Shown here in pieces: positions 1-6,910 of a stretch of 6,910 nt of DNA. Made by a program: the position numbers and the translations under genes. The notes under the pieces were generated by a model. The model worked only from the letters and a program-made list of their open reading frames with translations, did no database searches and was not told the DNA's origin. Each line of letters starts with the position of its first letter. The first letter of the stretch is position 1. Source of the stretch: Coriobacteriia bacterium (GTDB lineage: Bacteria > Actinomycetota > Coriobacteriia > Anaerosomatales > SLCP01); the NCBI GenBank assembly GCA_007125735.1, contig SLCP01000031.1:1-6910 (forward strand), written 5' to 3'.

Positions 1-296
1 GGCGGATCGCGCTCGAAGCGTGGGCGCCCATCGCGCGCGGACGTGTGCTCGACGACCCGGCCGTCGCGCGCATCGCCGAGGGACACGGTGTCACCGCAGC
101 CCAGGTGGTTCTCAGGTGGATTCTCCAGCACGGCCACGTCGCGATCCCCAAGTCGGTCACGCCGTCGCGGATTCGCGAGAACGCCGACCTCTACGGCTTC
201 ACGCTCTCCTCGGCGGAGATGGCCGAGATGGACGCGCTCGACCGGGGGGAGGAGGGGCGGTTCGGCAAGCACCCGCGGGAGTTCGCGTCGAGGTGA
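1..296 (+). CDS. Aldo/keto reductase, C-terminal part (5' truncated by window)
   Basis: The reading frame is open from base 3 to the TGA at 294-296 and gives the last 97 residues of an NAD(P)H-dependent oxidoreductase of the aldo/keto reductase superfamily. The visible part begins RIALEAWAPIARGRVL, which matches the AW-x-P-[IL]-ARG strand and loop of the barrel. It continues with a helix (ARIAEGHGVTAAQVVLRW). The family's cofactor-binding signature follows as IPKSVTPSRIRENADLYGF, with the Lys-Ser, Arg and Glu-Asn that contact the 2'-phosphate and adenine of NADPH. It ends with the usual FTLSSAEMAEMDALDRG helix. The pattern is closest to the 2,5-diketo-gluconate reductase-like (AKR5) branch, but the substrate cannot be told from this part. 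The catalytic Asp, Tyr, Lys and His lie upstream of the window. The gene ends 34 bp before a strong hairpin and faces rubrerythrin. Confidence 0.93.
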   Translation, partial: RIALEAWAPIARGRVLDDPAVARIAEGHGVTAAQVVLRWILQHGHVAIPKSVTPSRIRENADLYGFTLSSAEMAEMDALDRGEEGRFGKHPREFASR

Positions 297-330
297 CGGG
301 CGGCGGACGGGGGCATACGCAAGACATGCG

Positions 331-356
331 GAAGGGCCGCCCGGAGGCGGCCCTTC
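331..356. terminator. Symmetrical hairpin, probable bidirectional terminator
   Basis: The arms GAAGGGCCGCC (331-341) and GGCGGCCCTTC (346-356) pair perfectly over 11 bp around a CGGA tetraloop. The hairpin is almost centred between the two convergent stops, 34 bp after the aldo/keto reductase stop and 36 bp after the rubrerythrin stop. Position and stability argue for a terminator serving both strands. Neither side has a true U-run, so the mechanism may not be classical intrinsic termination. Confidence 0.75.
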
Positions 357-392
357 ATGGTGGCGTTGCAGGGCGTGTGGCCCGGCCGCTGC

Positions 393-965
393 CTAGTAGT
401 TCTCGGCGAGGAGCTCGTAGTGCGCCTTGGGGTGCACGCACGCAGGACAGATGTCGGGCGCGTCGGGGCCCTCGTGCACGTAGCCGCAGTTGCGACAGTG
501 CCACTTGAGCGTCTCGGGCCGGTTGAAGACCAGGCCGCCCTCGACGTTGGCGAGCAGCTTGCGGTAGCGGGCCTCGTGGAACGCCTCGACCTTGCCGATC
601 TCGCGGAACGACGCGGCGACCTTGGGGAAGCCTTCCTCCTCGGCCACGTCGGCGAAGTCAGGGTAGAGCGTTCCCCACTCCATCAGTTCGCCCTCGGCGG
701 CGTGCAGCAGGTTCTCGGCGGTCGTGCCGAGCGTGCCAGCGGGGTAGGCGGCCGTGATCTCGACCTCGCCACCCTCGAGGTACTTGTAGAAGACCTTCGC
801 GTGCTCCTTCTCGTTCTCGGCGGTCTCGGTGAACAGGGCTGCTATCTGCTCGTAGCCTTCCTTCTTCGCGATGGCCGCGTAGTACGTGTAGCGGTTGCGT
901 GCCTGCGACTCGCCAGCGAAGGCCTTGAGCAGGTTCTGTTCGGTGCGGGTGCCTTTGATGCTCAT
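393..965 (-). CDS. rbr: Rubrerythrin (diiron peroxidase with C-terminal rubredoxin domain)
   Basis: This 190-residue cytoplasmic protein reduces hydrogen peroxide to water with electrons passed through its rubredoxin site, a common defence in anaerobes. The N-terminal four-helix diiron domain (about 1-145) carries every expected ligand: Glu19 in AGESQARNRY, Glu52 and His55 in ENEKEH, Glu93 and Glu96 in EGELMEWG, and Glu127 and His130 in VEAFHEARY. The C-terminal rubredoxin domain (about 153-190) has Cys157-x2-Cys160 (CRNCGYVHEG) and Cys173-x2-Cys176 (CPAC) for one iron. Length and sequence closely follow the Desulfovibrio vulgaris protein (191 residues, from memory). The ATG at 963-965 is preceded on the minus strand by AAAGGAG (971-977) at 5-nt spacing, which settles the start. 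It is a single gene, divergent from the DUF362 gene and convergent with the aldo/keto reductase. No ferredoxin, rubredoxin or PerR gene is adjacent within the window. Confidence 0.97.
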   Translation of the reverse strand: MSIKGTRTEQNLLKAFAGESQARNRYTYYAAIAKKEGYEQIAALFTETAENEKEHAKVFYKYLEGGEVEITAAYPAGTLGTTAENLLHAAEGELMEWGTLYPDFADVAEEEGFPKVAASFREIGKVEAFHEARYRKLLANVEGGLVFNRPETLKWHCRNCGYVHEGPDAPDICPACVHPKAHYELLAENY

Positions 966-1138
966 ACACGCTCCTTTACTTCGTAGGGATTATTACCTAG
1001 CAATGTACATGAACTAGTGCGTGGCGTACAGTAGGTGCGCACGCTTGGCCGCATGGGATGGATGATACCCGTTGGTACGCGCGCCCACCCGTCCGTTTCC
1101 TGTCCGAGAAGTCCGAAGGAGCCGAGGAGGCCTCACAT
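966..1138. promoter_or_regulatory. Divergent intergenic region between rubrerythrin and DUF362 gene, with A+T-rich operator-like palindrome
   Basis: This 173-bp region must hold the promoters of both flanking genes. It contains the most A+T-rich patch in its neighbourhood, about 978-1017. Within it lies an imperfect palindrome, TAGGGATTATTACCTA (984-999), in which 6 of 8 base pairs are symmetric. There is also a perfect 8-bp palindrome, ATGTACAT (1003-1010). On the minus strand, AATAAT (994 down to 989) could be the -10 of rubrerythrin, giving a leader of about 16 nt, but I see no good -35. On the plus strand, TGTACA (1004-1009) and TACAGT (1027-1032) are spaced by 17 bp and each matches 4 of 6 consensus positions, a weak promoter candidate for the DUF362 gene. 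The palindrome sits where a repressor would block rubrerythrin. Promoter positions are inference. Confidence 0.4.
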
Positions 1139-2311
1139 ATGCCGAGCACCGTCGCGCTCGTAAGCTGTGACACCTACGAAGACGAAGCAGTCCTCGAAGC
1201 GGTGGCCCGCGGCCTCGATCTGATCGGTGGCGCACGTGCGTTCGTATCCGAGGGCGAGAGCGTGCTGCTCAAGCCCAACCTGCTCGTGCCGGCCTCACCC
1301 GAGTCGTGCGTGACGACGCACCCCGCGGTGTTCTCGGCGGTCGCTCGCGTGCTCGCCGACGCGGGCGCGACTCTCACGTACGGAGACTCGCCGGCGGTCG
1401 GGTCGTGCGCCGCCGCCGCTCGCAAAGCGGGCATCTCTCAGGCGGCTGAGCGCCACGGGGTCACCATGGCCGACTTCGCGAACGGCGTAGATGTCTCGGC
1501 CCCGGACGGCCGCGTCGTGAAGCGGTGGCACATCGCGAACGGAGCGCACGAGGCCGATGCGATCGTCTCGCTCGCCAAGATGAAAACGCACGCGCTCTGC
1601 CGGATGACCGGCGCGGTCAAGAACCAGTTCGGGTGCGTGCCCGGGATGCGCAAGGGAGAGTTCCATGCCCGCATGCCCGACGTGCGGACCTTCGCGGAGA
1701 TGCTCGTCGACCTCACCGTCGCGCTCGCGCCCCGGCTCTACGTGATGGATGGCGTCATCGCGATGGAAGGCAACGGGCCGCGGGGCGGCGATCCTCGGCC
1801 GATGGGGGTCGTGCTGCTGTCAGCAGACCCGATCGCTCTCGACGCGGTCGCGTGCCGCTTGATGGCGCTCGATCCCGAGCTCGTCGAGACGCTTGCGGCG
1901 GGCGAGCGAGCCGGTCTCGGGGTGTGGCGCGAGGCAGACATCGAGGTCGTGGGGGACGCGGTCGACTCCTTCGTAGCCGAGGACTTCGCGGTGAACCGGC
2001 GGCACGGCTCGACGACCGGGCGGCCGGGCTCCGCGCTCTTCAGGCGTGTGATGCGCGACCTCATCGTTCCTCGGCCGGTGATCGTGCCGGAGCACTGCAC
2101 GGCGTGCGGGACGTGCGTGCGCGTGTGTCCGGTCGACCCCAAGGCCGTCGACTGGGCGTGTCCGGGAGCAGAGACCGCCGGCAAGCCGCCCCTATACGAC
2201 TACGCCGTCTGCATCAGGTGCTACTGCTGCCAGGAGATGTGTCCGGAGCGGGCGATCCAGGTGGAGGTCCCGCCGCTCGGCAGGCTCATCCACCGCGAGC
2301 GCAGCCGCTGA
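1139..2311 (+). CDS. DUF362 domain protein with C-terminal two-[4Fe-4S] ferredoxin domain
   Basis: This 390-residue predicted cytoplasmic iron-sulfur protein has no signal peptide. Residues about 38-280 form a DUF362 domain. Its typical conserved blocks are visible: LLKPNLL (43-49), TTHPAVFSAVARVL (59-72), GDSPA (82-86), AKMKTHALCRMTGAVKN (146-162) with GCVPGMRKGEFH (165-176), VMDGVIAMEGNGPRGG (202-217) and ADPIALDAVACRLM (229-242). A ferredoxin domain follows with two C-x2-C-x2-C-x3-C-P motifs: Cys320/323/326/330 and Cys358/361/364/368. These should hold two [4Fe-4S] clusters. The substrate of DUF362 domains is not established, so an electron-transfer or redox-enzyme role is inference from the clusters. 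The ATG at 1139 is chosen because GAGGAGG (1124-1130) lies 8 nt upstream. An in-frame ATG at 1058 lacks a ribosome binding site and would add 27 unconserved-looking residues. The gene is followed 125 bp later by typA on the same strand. Confidence 0.93.
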   Translation: MPSTVALVSCDTYEDEAVLEAVARGLDLIGGARAFVSEGESVLLKPNLLVPASPESCVTTHPAVFSAVARVLADAGATLTYGDSPAVGSCAAAARKAGISQAAERHGVTMADFANGVDVSAPDGRVVKRWHIANGAHEADAIVSLAKMKTHALCRMTGAVKNQFGCVPGMRKGEFHARMPDVRTFAEMLVDLTVALAPRLYVMDGVIAMEGNGPRGGDPRPMGVVLLSADPIALDAVACRLMALDPELVETLAAGERAGLGVWREADIEVVGDAVDSFVAEDFAVNRRHGSTTGRPGSALFRRVMRDLIVPRPVIVPEHCTACGTCVRVCPVDPKAVDWACPGAETAGKPPLYDYAVCIRCYCCQEMCPERAIQVEVPPLGRLIHRERSR

Positions 2312-2372
2312 GGCGCATCCGGTGCTCGGCGAACTGCTCGGCGACCGTATCGCCGGGCGGCTCGAACCGTGC

Positions 2373-2378
2373 TACCCT
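2373..2378 (+). promoter_or_regulatory. Possible extended -10 element for typA
   Basis: The sequence TGCTACCCT (2370-2378) has a TG-N extension followed by TACCCT, a TAnnnT hexamer acceptable for a high-GC sigma-70-type promoter. It lies 58 nt before the typA start. No convincing -35 hexamer is visible at 16-18 bp upstream. It would give typA its own transcript, independent of the DUF362 gene. Confidence 0.3.
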
Positions 2379-2381
2379 TAT

Positions 2382-2413
2382 CCGCCGCTTCATCCGCGCA
2401 CGGTGCGCGGCGG
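2382..2413 (+). promoter_or_regulatory. Stem-loop in typA leader, with overlapping alternative pairing
   Basis: The palindrome CCGCGCAC-G-GTGCGCGG (2394-2410) is perfect over 8 bp. As RNA it would fold as a 6-bp GC-only stem closing a 5-nt loop. It ends 10 nt before the ribosome binding site. An upstream arm, CCGCCGC (2382-2388), is exactly complementary to GCGGCGG (2407-2413), which overlaps the 3' arm of the hairpin, so the two pairings exclude each other. The hairpin could be a terminator of the DUF362 gene without a U-run, or a leader control element for typA. GC-rich sequence makes chance complementarity fairly easy. Confidence 0.35.
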
Positions 2414-2436
2414 CTGACACGGAAGGGTTCCTCGGC

Positions 2437-4260
<1,824 letters not shown>

Positions 4261-4294
4261 GAAGACGGTGTCGGCACACCTGAGAGCGGATATG

Positions 4295-4317
4295 CGGGCG
4301 GTGCCGGCGCTCGCCCG
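4295..4317 (+). terminator. GC-rich hairpin after typA, possible terminator
   Basis: The arms CGGGCG (4295-4300) and CGCCCG (4312-4317) enclose an 11-nt loop that itself contains GCCGGC. A smaller hairpin, GGTGT-CGGC-ACACC (4267-4280), lies directly after the typA stop. There is no U-run, so termination is inferred from position and stem strength only. Confidence 0.35.
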
Positions 4318-4343
4318 GTAGCGGTGGCGCTAAGGTTGCCTAA

Positions 4344-4370
4344 GGGGTATCATATACCCTCGGGGGTGTA
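4344..4370 (+). promoter_or_regulatory. Overlapping palindromes upstream of the SDR gene, CsoR-family-like operator
   Basis: Two palindromes share the central ATACCC half-site. The first is GGGTAT-CAT-ATACCC (4345-4359), perfect over 6 bp. The second is TACCC-TCGG-GGGTG (4355-4368), with 4 of 5 pairs. The second has the G/C-tract form that I recall for copper- or sulfur-sensing CsoR/CstR repressors (TACCC...GGGTA). TACCCT (4355-4360) could also be a -10 hexamer, in which case a bound repressor would block it. The element ends 5 nt before the ribosome binding site. No CsoR-type gene is in the window, so the regulator is unknown. Confidence 0.4.
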
Positions 4371-4389
4371 GAGCAGAAGGAGCCGGACG

Positions 4390-5268
4390 GTGTCCACCAT
4401 GAAGGGCAAGCGCGTACTCGTGACCGGAGCGAGCAACGGTATCGGGCTTGCGACCGCGCGCGAGCTCGCGCGCATGGGTGCGGATGTCGTCGTGCACGCC
4501 CGCCACCGCGAGCGTGGGGAGGCGGCGCGCGAGCACGTCGCAGCCGAGACAGGCAGCGAGCAAACCGAGCTGCTCACCGCCGACTTCACCGATCTGTTCT
4601 CGGTATGCGAAGCGGCGAACCGATTCGTGAAGCAGTACGACAGACTCGACGTGCTCGTCCTCAATGCCGGGACCATCTTCCCCGAGCGGCGCATCTCGGA
4701 GCACGGTAACGAGCTGACCTTCCAAGTCAACCATCTCGCGCATTTCATGCTATGGCGGGTGCTTCAGCCGCTGTTGTGGGCGTCGAAGCCGTCGCGGATC
4801 GTCCACGTCTCGAGCGATTCGCACCTCGCCGCCCGCGAAGGGATCAGGTTCGACGATCTCACGATGGCCGAGGGCTGGTCGCCGTTCGGTGCATACGCGC
4901 ACTCCAAGCTCGCGAACATCATGTTCTGCTACGCGCAAGCGCGTAAGCTGCGGCCGATGGGTATCACGTCGAACGTCGTGCACCCGGGACTCGTTCGGAG
5001 CGGGTTCGGCGCCGAGGGCTACGGGTTCTTCGGCCGGGCGGTAAAGGCGATCTTGCCGCTCGCGCGGACCCCGGAGCAGGGTGCCGACACCGTCGTATGG
5101 CTTGCGTCTTCCCCGGAGGTAGCCGACGTCACCGGAGGCTACTTCTACAAGAGGCGCACGCACCGGTCTTCACGGGTCAGCTACGACCAAGAAGCCCAGG
5201 CCCGCCTGTGGGAGGCCTCGGTCGATCTGGCGGGCTGCAACCACCTCAGGTGCCCGCAGTGTGACTGA
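4390..5268 (+). CDS. Short-chain dehydrogenase/reductase (classical SDR, retinol dehydrogenase-like) with Cys-rich tail
   Basis: This 292-residue NAD(P)-dependent oxidoreductase is predicted cytoplasmic. The Rossmann dinucleotide motif is TGASNGIG (12-19). HARHRE (36-41), with Arg38 after the second strand, suggests NADP(H) preference. Further SDR landmarks are Asp65, NAG (92-94) and Asn114. The catalytic residues are Ser141 or Ser142 (VSSDSH), Tyr169 and Lys173 (YAHSK), followed by HPGLVRSG (198-205) where PG follows the last strand. The overall pattern resembles the retinol dehydrogenase/WW-oxidoreductase type; the substrate is unknown. After the usual ending (SYDQEAQARLWEASVDLAG) there is a short tail with Cys283, Cys288 and Cys291 (CNHLRCPQCD), which is unusual. 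The GTG at 4390 is chosen because GAAGGAG (4376-4382) lies 7 nt upstream; the in-frame ATG at 4399 would be 16 nt away. The gene stands alone between typA and the convergent hemerythrin gene. Confidence 0.93.
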   Translation: MSTMKGKRVLVTGASNGIGLATARELARMGADVVVHARHRERGEAAREHVAAETGSEQTELLTADFTDLFSVCEAANRFVKQYDRLDVLVLNAGTIFPERRISEHGNELTFQVNHLAHFMLWRVLQPLLWASKPSRIVHVSSDSHLAAREGIRFDDLTMAEGWSPFGAYAHSKLANIMFCYAQARKLRPMGITSNVVHPGLVRSGFGAEGYGFFGRAVKAILPLARTPEQGADTVVWLASSPEVADVTGGYFYKRRTHRSSRVSYDQEAQARLWEASVDLAGCNHLRCPQCD

Positions 5269-5294
5269 GCGCGGCACGCGGCGCGGTGCAGCGA

Positions 5295-5711
5295 TCATTG
5301 ACCGGCGGTGCCGGTGTCTCCGAGGAAGCGCACGAAGCGCATGTCCTCCTGACGGATGTGATTCTGTAGCCACGACGTCACGAATGGCGCGATCCGGGTC
5401 GCGGCGACGCTCTCGCCGTTGAAGTACGCGGCCATCAGCCGCATCGTGTCGGCGCTCAGGCGCTCGTGTTCGCTACGGTGACTCGATACGCGTGGATACC
5501 CGGCTTGTGCCATCAGGGCTTCCTCGGCGGCGAAGTGTTCGATGACGTAGTCGTTGAGCCGGTAGATCGCGTCGCTCACGAGTTCCGGTTCGTCGGCATC
5601 GCAGGTGATGCACTCCTCGAGTCGGTTGGCGAGATCGAACAGGCTCTGGTGCTGTTCGTCGATCGCGGCGTGGCCGGTCTCCAGGTCCGAACTCCACTCG
5701 AACGGGGGCAT
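5295..5711 (-). CDS. Bacteriohemerythrin (single-domain, diiron O2-binding)
   Basis: This 138-residue soluble protein is a four-helix hemerythrin that binds O2 reversibly at a non-heme diiron site. It may serve in oxygen sensing, storage or delivery. All seven expected iron ligands are present: His21 (IDEQHQSLF), His59 and Glu63 (EHFAAEE), His78 and His82 (SHRSEH), and His118 and Asp123 (NHIRQED). The start FEWSSDLETGHAAIDEQH and the length match stand-alone bacterial hemerythrins. There is no fused chemotaxis or GGDEF domain. The ATG at 5709-5711 has AAGGAG (5720-5725) upstream on the minus strand at 8-nt spacing. The gene converges on the SDR gene with only 26 bp between the stops. It lies 136 bp downstream of the lipoprotein gene on the same strand, so it probably has its own promoter. 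Confidence 0.96.
   Translation of the reverse strand: MPPFEWSSDLETGHAAIDEQHQSLFDLANRLEECITCDADEPELVSDAIYRLNDYVIEHFAAEEALMAQAGYPRVSSHRSEHERLSADTMRLMAAYFNGESVAATRIAPFVTSWLQNHIRQEDMRFVRFLGDTGTAGQ
5301..5315. terminator. Hairpin inside the 3' end of the hemerythrin gene, weak terminator candidate
   Basis: ACCGGC-GGT-GCCGGT is a perfect 6-bp inverted repeat with a 3-nt loop. It lies in the last codons of hemerythrin, 32 bp past the SDR stop. The gap between these convergent genes is only 26 bp and holds no better hairpin. There is no U-run on either strand, so the call rests on position alone. Confidence 0.25.
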
Positions 5712-5805
5712 GTGCAGCGCTCCTTCGTGTAATCGCGATGTCAGGTGCTTCTACCGCTGTGTCGCGAACCTCTCCATCATCGTATCGGCAGATGCGGGGG
5801 CGCCC

Positions 5806-5845
5806 ATGCTACCCGCGGGGGTATGATTCGCCGGTCACCGAATCA
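5806..5845. promoter_or_regulatory. Two adjacent palindromes between the hemerythrin and lipoprotein genes
   Basis: TACCC-GCGG-GGGTA (5810-5823) is a perfect 5-bp palindrome. Its flanks add partial symmetry (AT at 5806-5807 and 5826-5827). It matches the site before the SDR gene at 12 of 14 positions. Directly next to it, TGATTCG (5824-5830) and CGAATCA (5839-5845) form a perfect 7-bp inverted repeat with an 8-nt spacer, starting 2 nt after the lipoprotein stop. The first resembles a CsoR-family operator and lies about 100 bp upstream of the hemerythrin start. The second may be the lipoprotein gene's terminator, though it has no U-run, or another protein-binding site. The remaining 5727-5805 shows no confident promoter. 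Confidence 0.4.
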
Positions 5846-5847
5846 GG

Positions 5848-6910
5848 TCATCTGAGGCTCGCGATGACGTGTCGGTAGACCCCCGGTCTGTCGTCGAGGT
5901 TGTCCGCCACGAAGTGCTGCAGGTCGACCCAGCGGTTGTAGTCGTCGGCGACCGCGTTGCGCTCCTCGGCCCGCTGATTGAACTCGGCGACGAGCGCGTT
6001 GTAGCCGGGCACCGCGACGTTGTACTCGGCGATCCGATCTGCGGCACGGAGTTGTTCGAGGCGGGCGGCCTCGGCGCTCACGCGGGACTCGAGCGCACGG
6101 ATGTCGGCATCGGCGCGCTCGATCTGGCTCGAGAGGACGTCGATACGCTCGGCTGCGAGCTCGACCGCTTCGAGAATGGCATCTACCTGGTTCTCGGCGC
6201 CGTATCGTGCGCTGCCCCCGTCGATCGAGAAGACGTGCGGCGTGCTCCGCAACTCGATCCCGCCGTTGAGTGCATCAGGCACCATGCCGATGAACCCGGG
6301 CGAGGTCGTCTCGACGAACGCGTAACCGGTCCCGCGGTACCCCGACGAGTCCACGCGGAGCCCGAGCGAGACGTGCTGCTCGGCGTCGAAGAGCATGATG
6401 GCCACGTCGTACCCCTCGCGGGCGAGCAGGCCGGCGAGGAGGAGTGCCTTGTCGTCGCAGTCACCAGCCTTCTCGGCGAAGGTCTCGATGGGGAACTTGG
6501 GCTCGAGGTCGACAGGATCGGTGTGGTAGGGGAGAGACTGAGCGAACACGGTGAGGAGCTCGGCGTACCGGTCGGAGTCGAGCTGTTCGGCGTCGCGTAT
6601 CTGCCGCAGCGAGGCGAGCAGGGCTGCGAAGAACTCGTCCTGATGCTCCTCCCAGATGAAGGCAGGATAGTACGACTCGATCCAGTCGTCGGCTCGTGCA
6701 CCGCCGAACCGGATGACGCTCTTGGTCGCTGCCTTCGCTCCGCGGTAGACCGACTCGTCGACGTCCACGGTCACCGTGCGGTCTGCGCCTTCGAACCGGA
6801 AGGTGTGAGAGACGGTCTGCACGCCCGTGACGTCGGCATCGGGCGTGATCGAAGGGTAGACGACGCCAGACGGCAGGCGCAGCTCAGGTGCGAGTGCGCA
6901 TCCTGCAAGA
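5848..6910 (-). CDS. Lipoprotein with transglutaminase-like Cys/His domain and C-terminal coiled coil (5' truncated by window)
   Basis: The frame is open from the right edge to the TGA at 5850-5848. Its first complete codons read LAGCALAPELRLPSGV. LAG-Cys is a lipobox, so the protein is probably an outer-face, membrane-anchored lipoprotein of 350 mature residues; most of the signal peptide is outside the window. Numbering from the lipidated Cys, a transglutaminase-like fold spans about 80-230. Cys148 lies in KAGDCDDKALLLAGLLAREGYD and His176 in AEQHVSLGL. A likely third acidic residue is Glu197 (YAFVETTSPGFIG), where the classical triad has Asp. A heptad-rich segment follows (about 242-320, with LEAVELAAERIDVLSSQIE and IRALESRVSAEAARLEQL), predicted to be coiled coil. 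Such domains act as proteases, amidases or crosslinkers; the target is unknown. A GTG at 6822 could open a shorter frame but would drop the lipobox. Transcription appears separate from hemerythrin. Confidence 0.8.
   Translation of the reverse strand, partial: LAGCALAPELRLPSGVVYPSITPDADVTGVQTVSHTFRFEGADRTVTVDVDESVYRGAKAATKSVIRFGGARADDWIESYYPAFIWEEHQDEFFAALLASLRQIRDAEQLDSDRYAELLTVFAQSLPYHTDPVDLEPKFPIETFAEKAGDCDDKALLLAGLLAREGYDVAIMLFDAEQHVSLGLRVDSSGYRGTGYAFVETTSPGFIGMVPDALNGGIELRSTPHVFSIDGGSARYGAENQVDAILEAVELAAERIDVLSSQIERADADIRALESRVSAEAARLEQLRAADRIAEYNVAVPGYNALVAEFNQRAEERNAVADDYNRWVDLQHFVADNLDDRPGVYRHVIASLR

Noticed and set aside
357..986. A 209-codon plus-strand frame opposite rubrerythrin.
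   Set aside because: It is a shadow frame rich in Val, Leu, Gly and Arg with no known domain. The minus strand encodes a complete rubrerythrin with all ligands.
1058..1138. An earlier ATG for the DUF362 gene, adding 27 residues.
   Set aside because: It has no ribosome binding site, whereas GAGGAGG is well placed before the ATG at 1139.
2323..2344. Direct repeat of TGCTCGGCGA (2323-2332 and 2335-2344) after the DUF362 gene.
   Set aside because: There are only two short copies in GC-rich sequence with no relation to a promoter or mobile element. It is probably chance or slippage.
1525..2436. Upstream extension of the typA frame by about 304 codons, overlapping the DUF362 gene.
   Set aside because: The translated extension is low-complexity Arg/Gly/Ala-rich and lies out of frame in the conserved DUF362 gene. 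TypA starts naturally at 2437 with a ribosome binding site and its usual N-terminus.
4750..5163. A 137-codon minus-strand frame opposite the SDR gene.
   Set aside because: It has no recognisable motif or ribosome binding site and lies opposite the conserved SDR catalytic region.
6820..6822. GTG as the start of the transglutaminase-like gene.
   Set aside because: The frame continues upstream without a stop into a clear lipobox (LAGC), so the true start is beyond the window.

Overview
The window is G+C-rich chromosomal DNA, densely coded on both strands. It carries seven protein genes, two of them cut by the window edges. The codons are strongly GC-biased, Shine-Dalgarno sites are clear, and rubrerythrin, a dicluster-ferredoxin DUF362 protein and bacteriohemerythrin occur together. 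This suggests an anaerobic or microaerophilic bacterium, and I would guess a high-GC Actinomycetota lineage such as Coriobacteriia. That placement is inference from gene content and base composition; there is no rRNA or other taxonomic marker to anchor it.

Layout, left to right. (1) The 3' end of an aldo/keto reductase gene (+) runs to 296 and faces a rubrerythrin gene (-, 393-965) across a strong symmetrical hairpin. (2) A 173-bp divergent intergenic region, locally A+T-rich, separates rubrerythrin from a DUF362/[4Fe-4S] protein (+, 1139-2311). (3) A 125-bp leader containing a conspicuous hairpin precedes typA/bipA (+, 2437-4260), a ribosome-associated translational GTPase. (4) A short-chain dehydrogenase (+, 4390-5268) follows. 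Just upstream of it is a G/C-tract palindrome resembling CsoR-family operators. (5) A convergent bacteriohemerythrin gene (-, 5295-5711) comes next. A near-copy of the same palindrome lies about 100 bp upstream of its start. (6) The final gene (-, 5848 to past the right edge) encodes a lipoprotein with a transglutaminase-like Cys/His domain and a C-terminal coiled coil. Its lipobox is visible in the last bases of the window; the rest of the signal peptide lies outside.

Functional reading. Rubrerythrin (peroxide reduction) and bacteriohemerythrin (diiron O2 binding) fit oxygen and peroxide handling in an organism that normally lives at low oxygen. The DUF362 protein probably transfers electrons through two [4Fe-4S] clusters. 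TypA is a housekeeping/stress gene. The genes do not form one operon: strands alternate and most genes have their own leader. I see no CRISPR array, mobile element, tRNA, rRNA or phage gene. No intergenic stretch exceeds about 175 bp. I did not find a clear new multi-gene system; the most interesting items are the shared palindromes, the typA leader structure and the lipoprotein.
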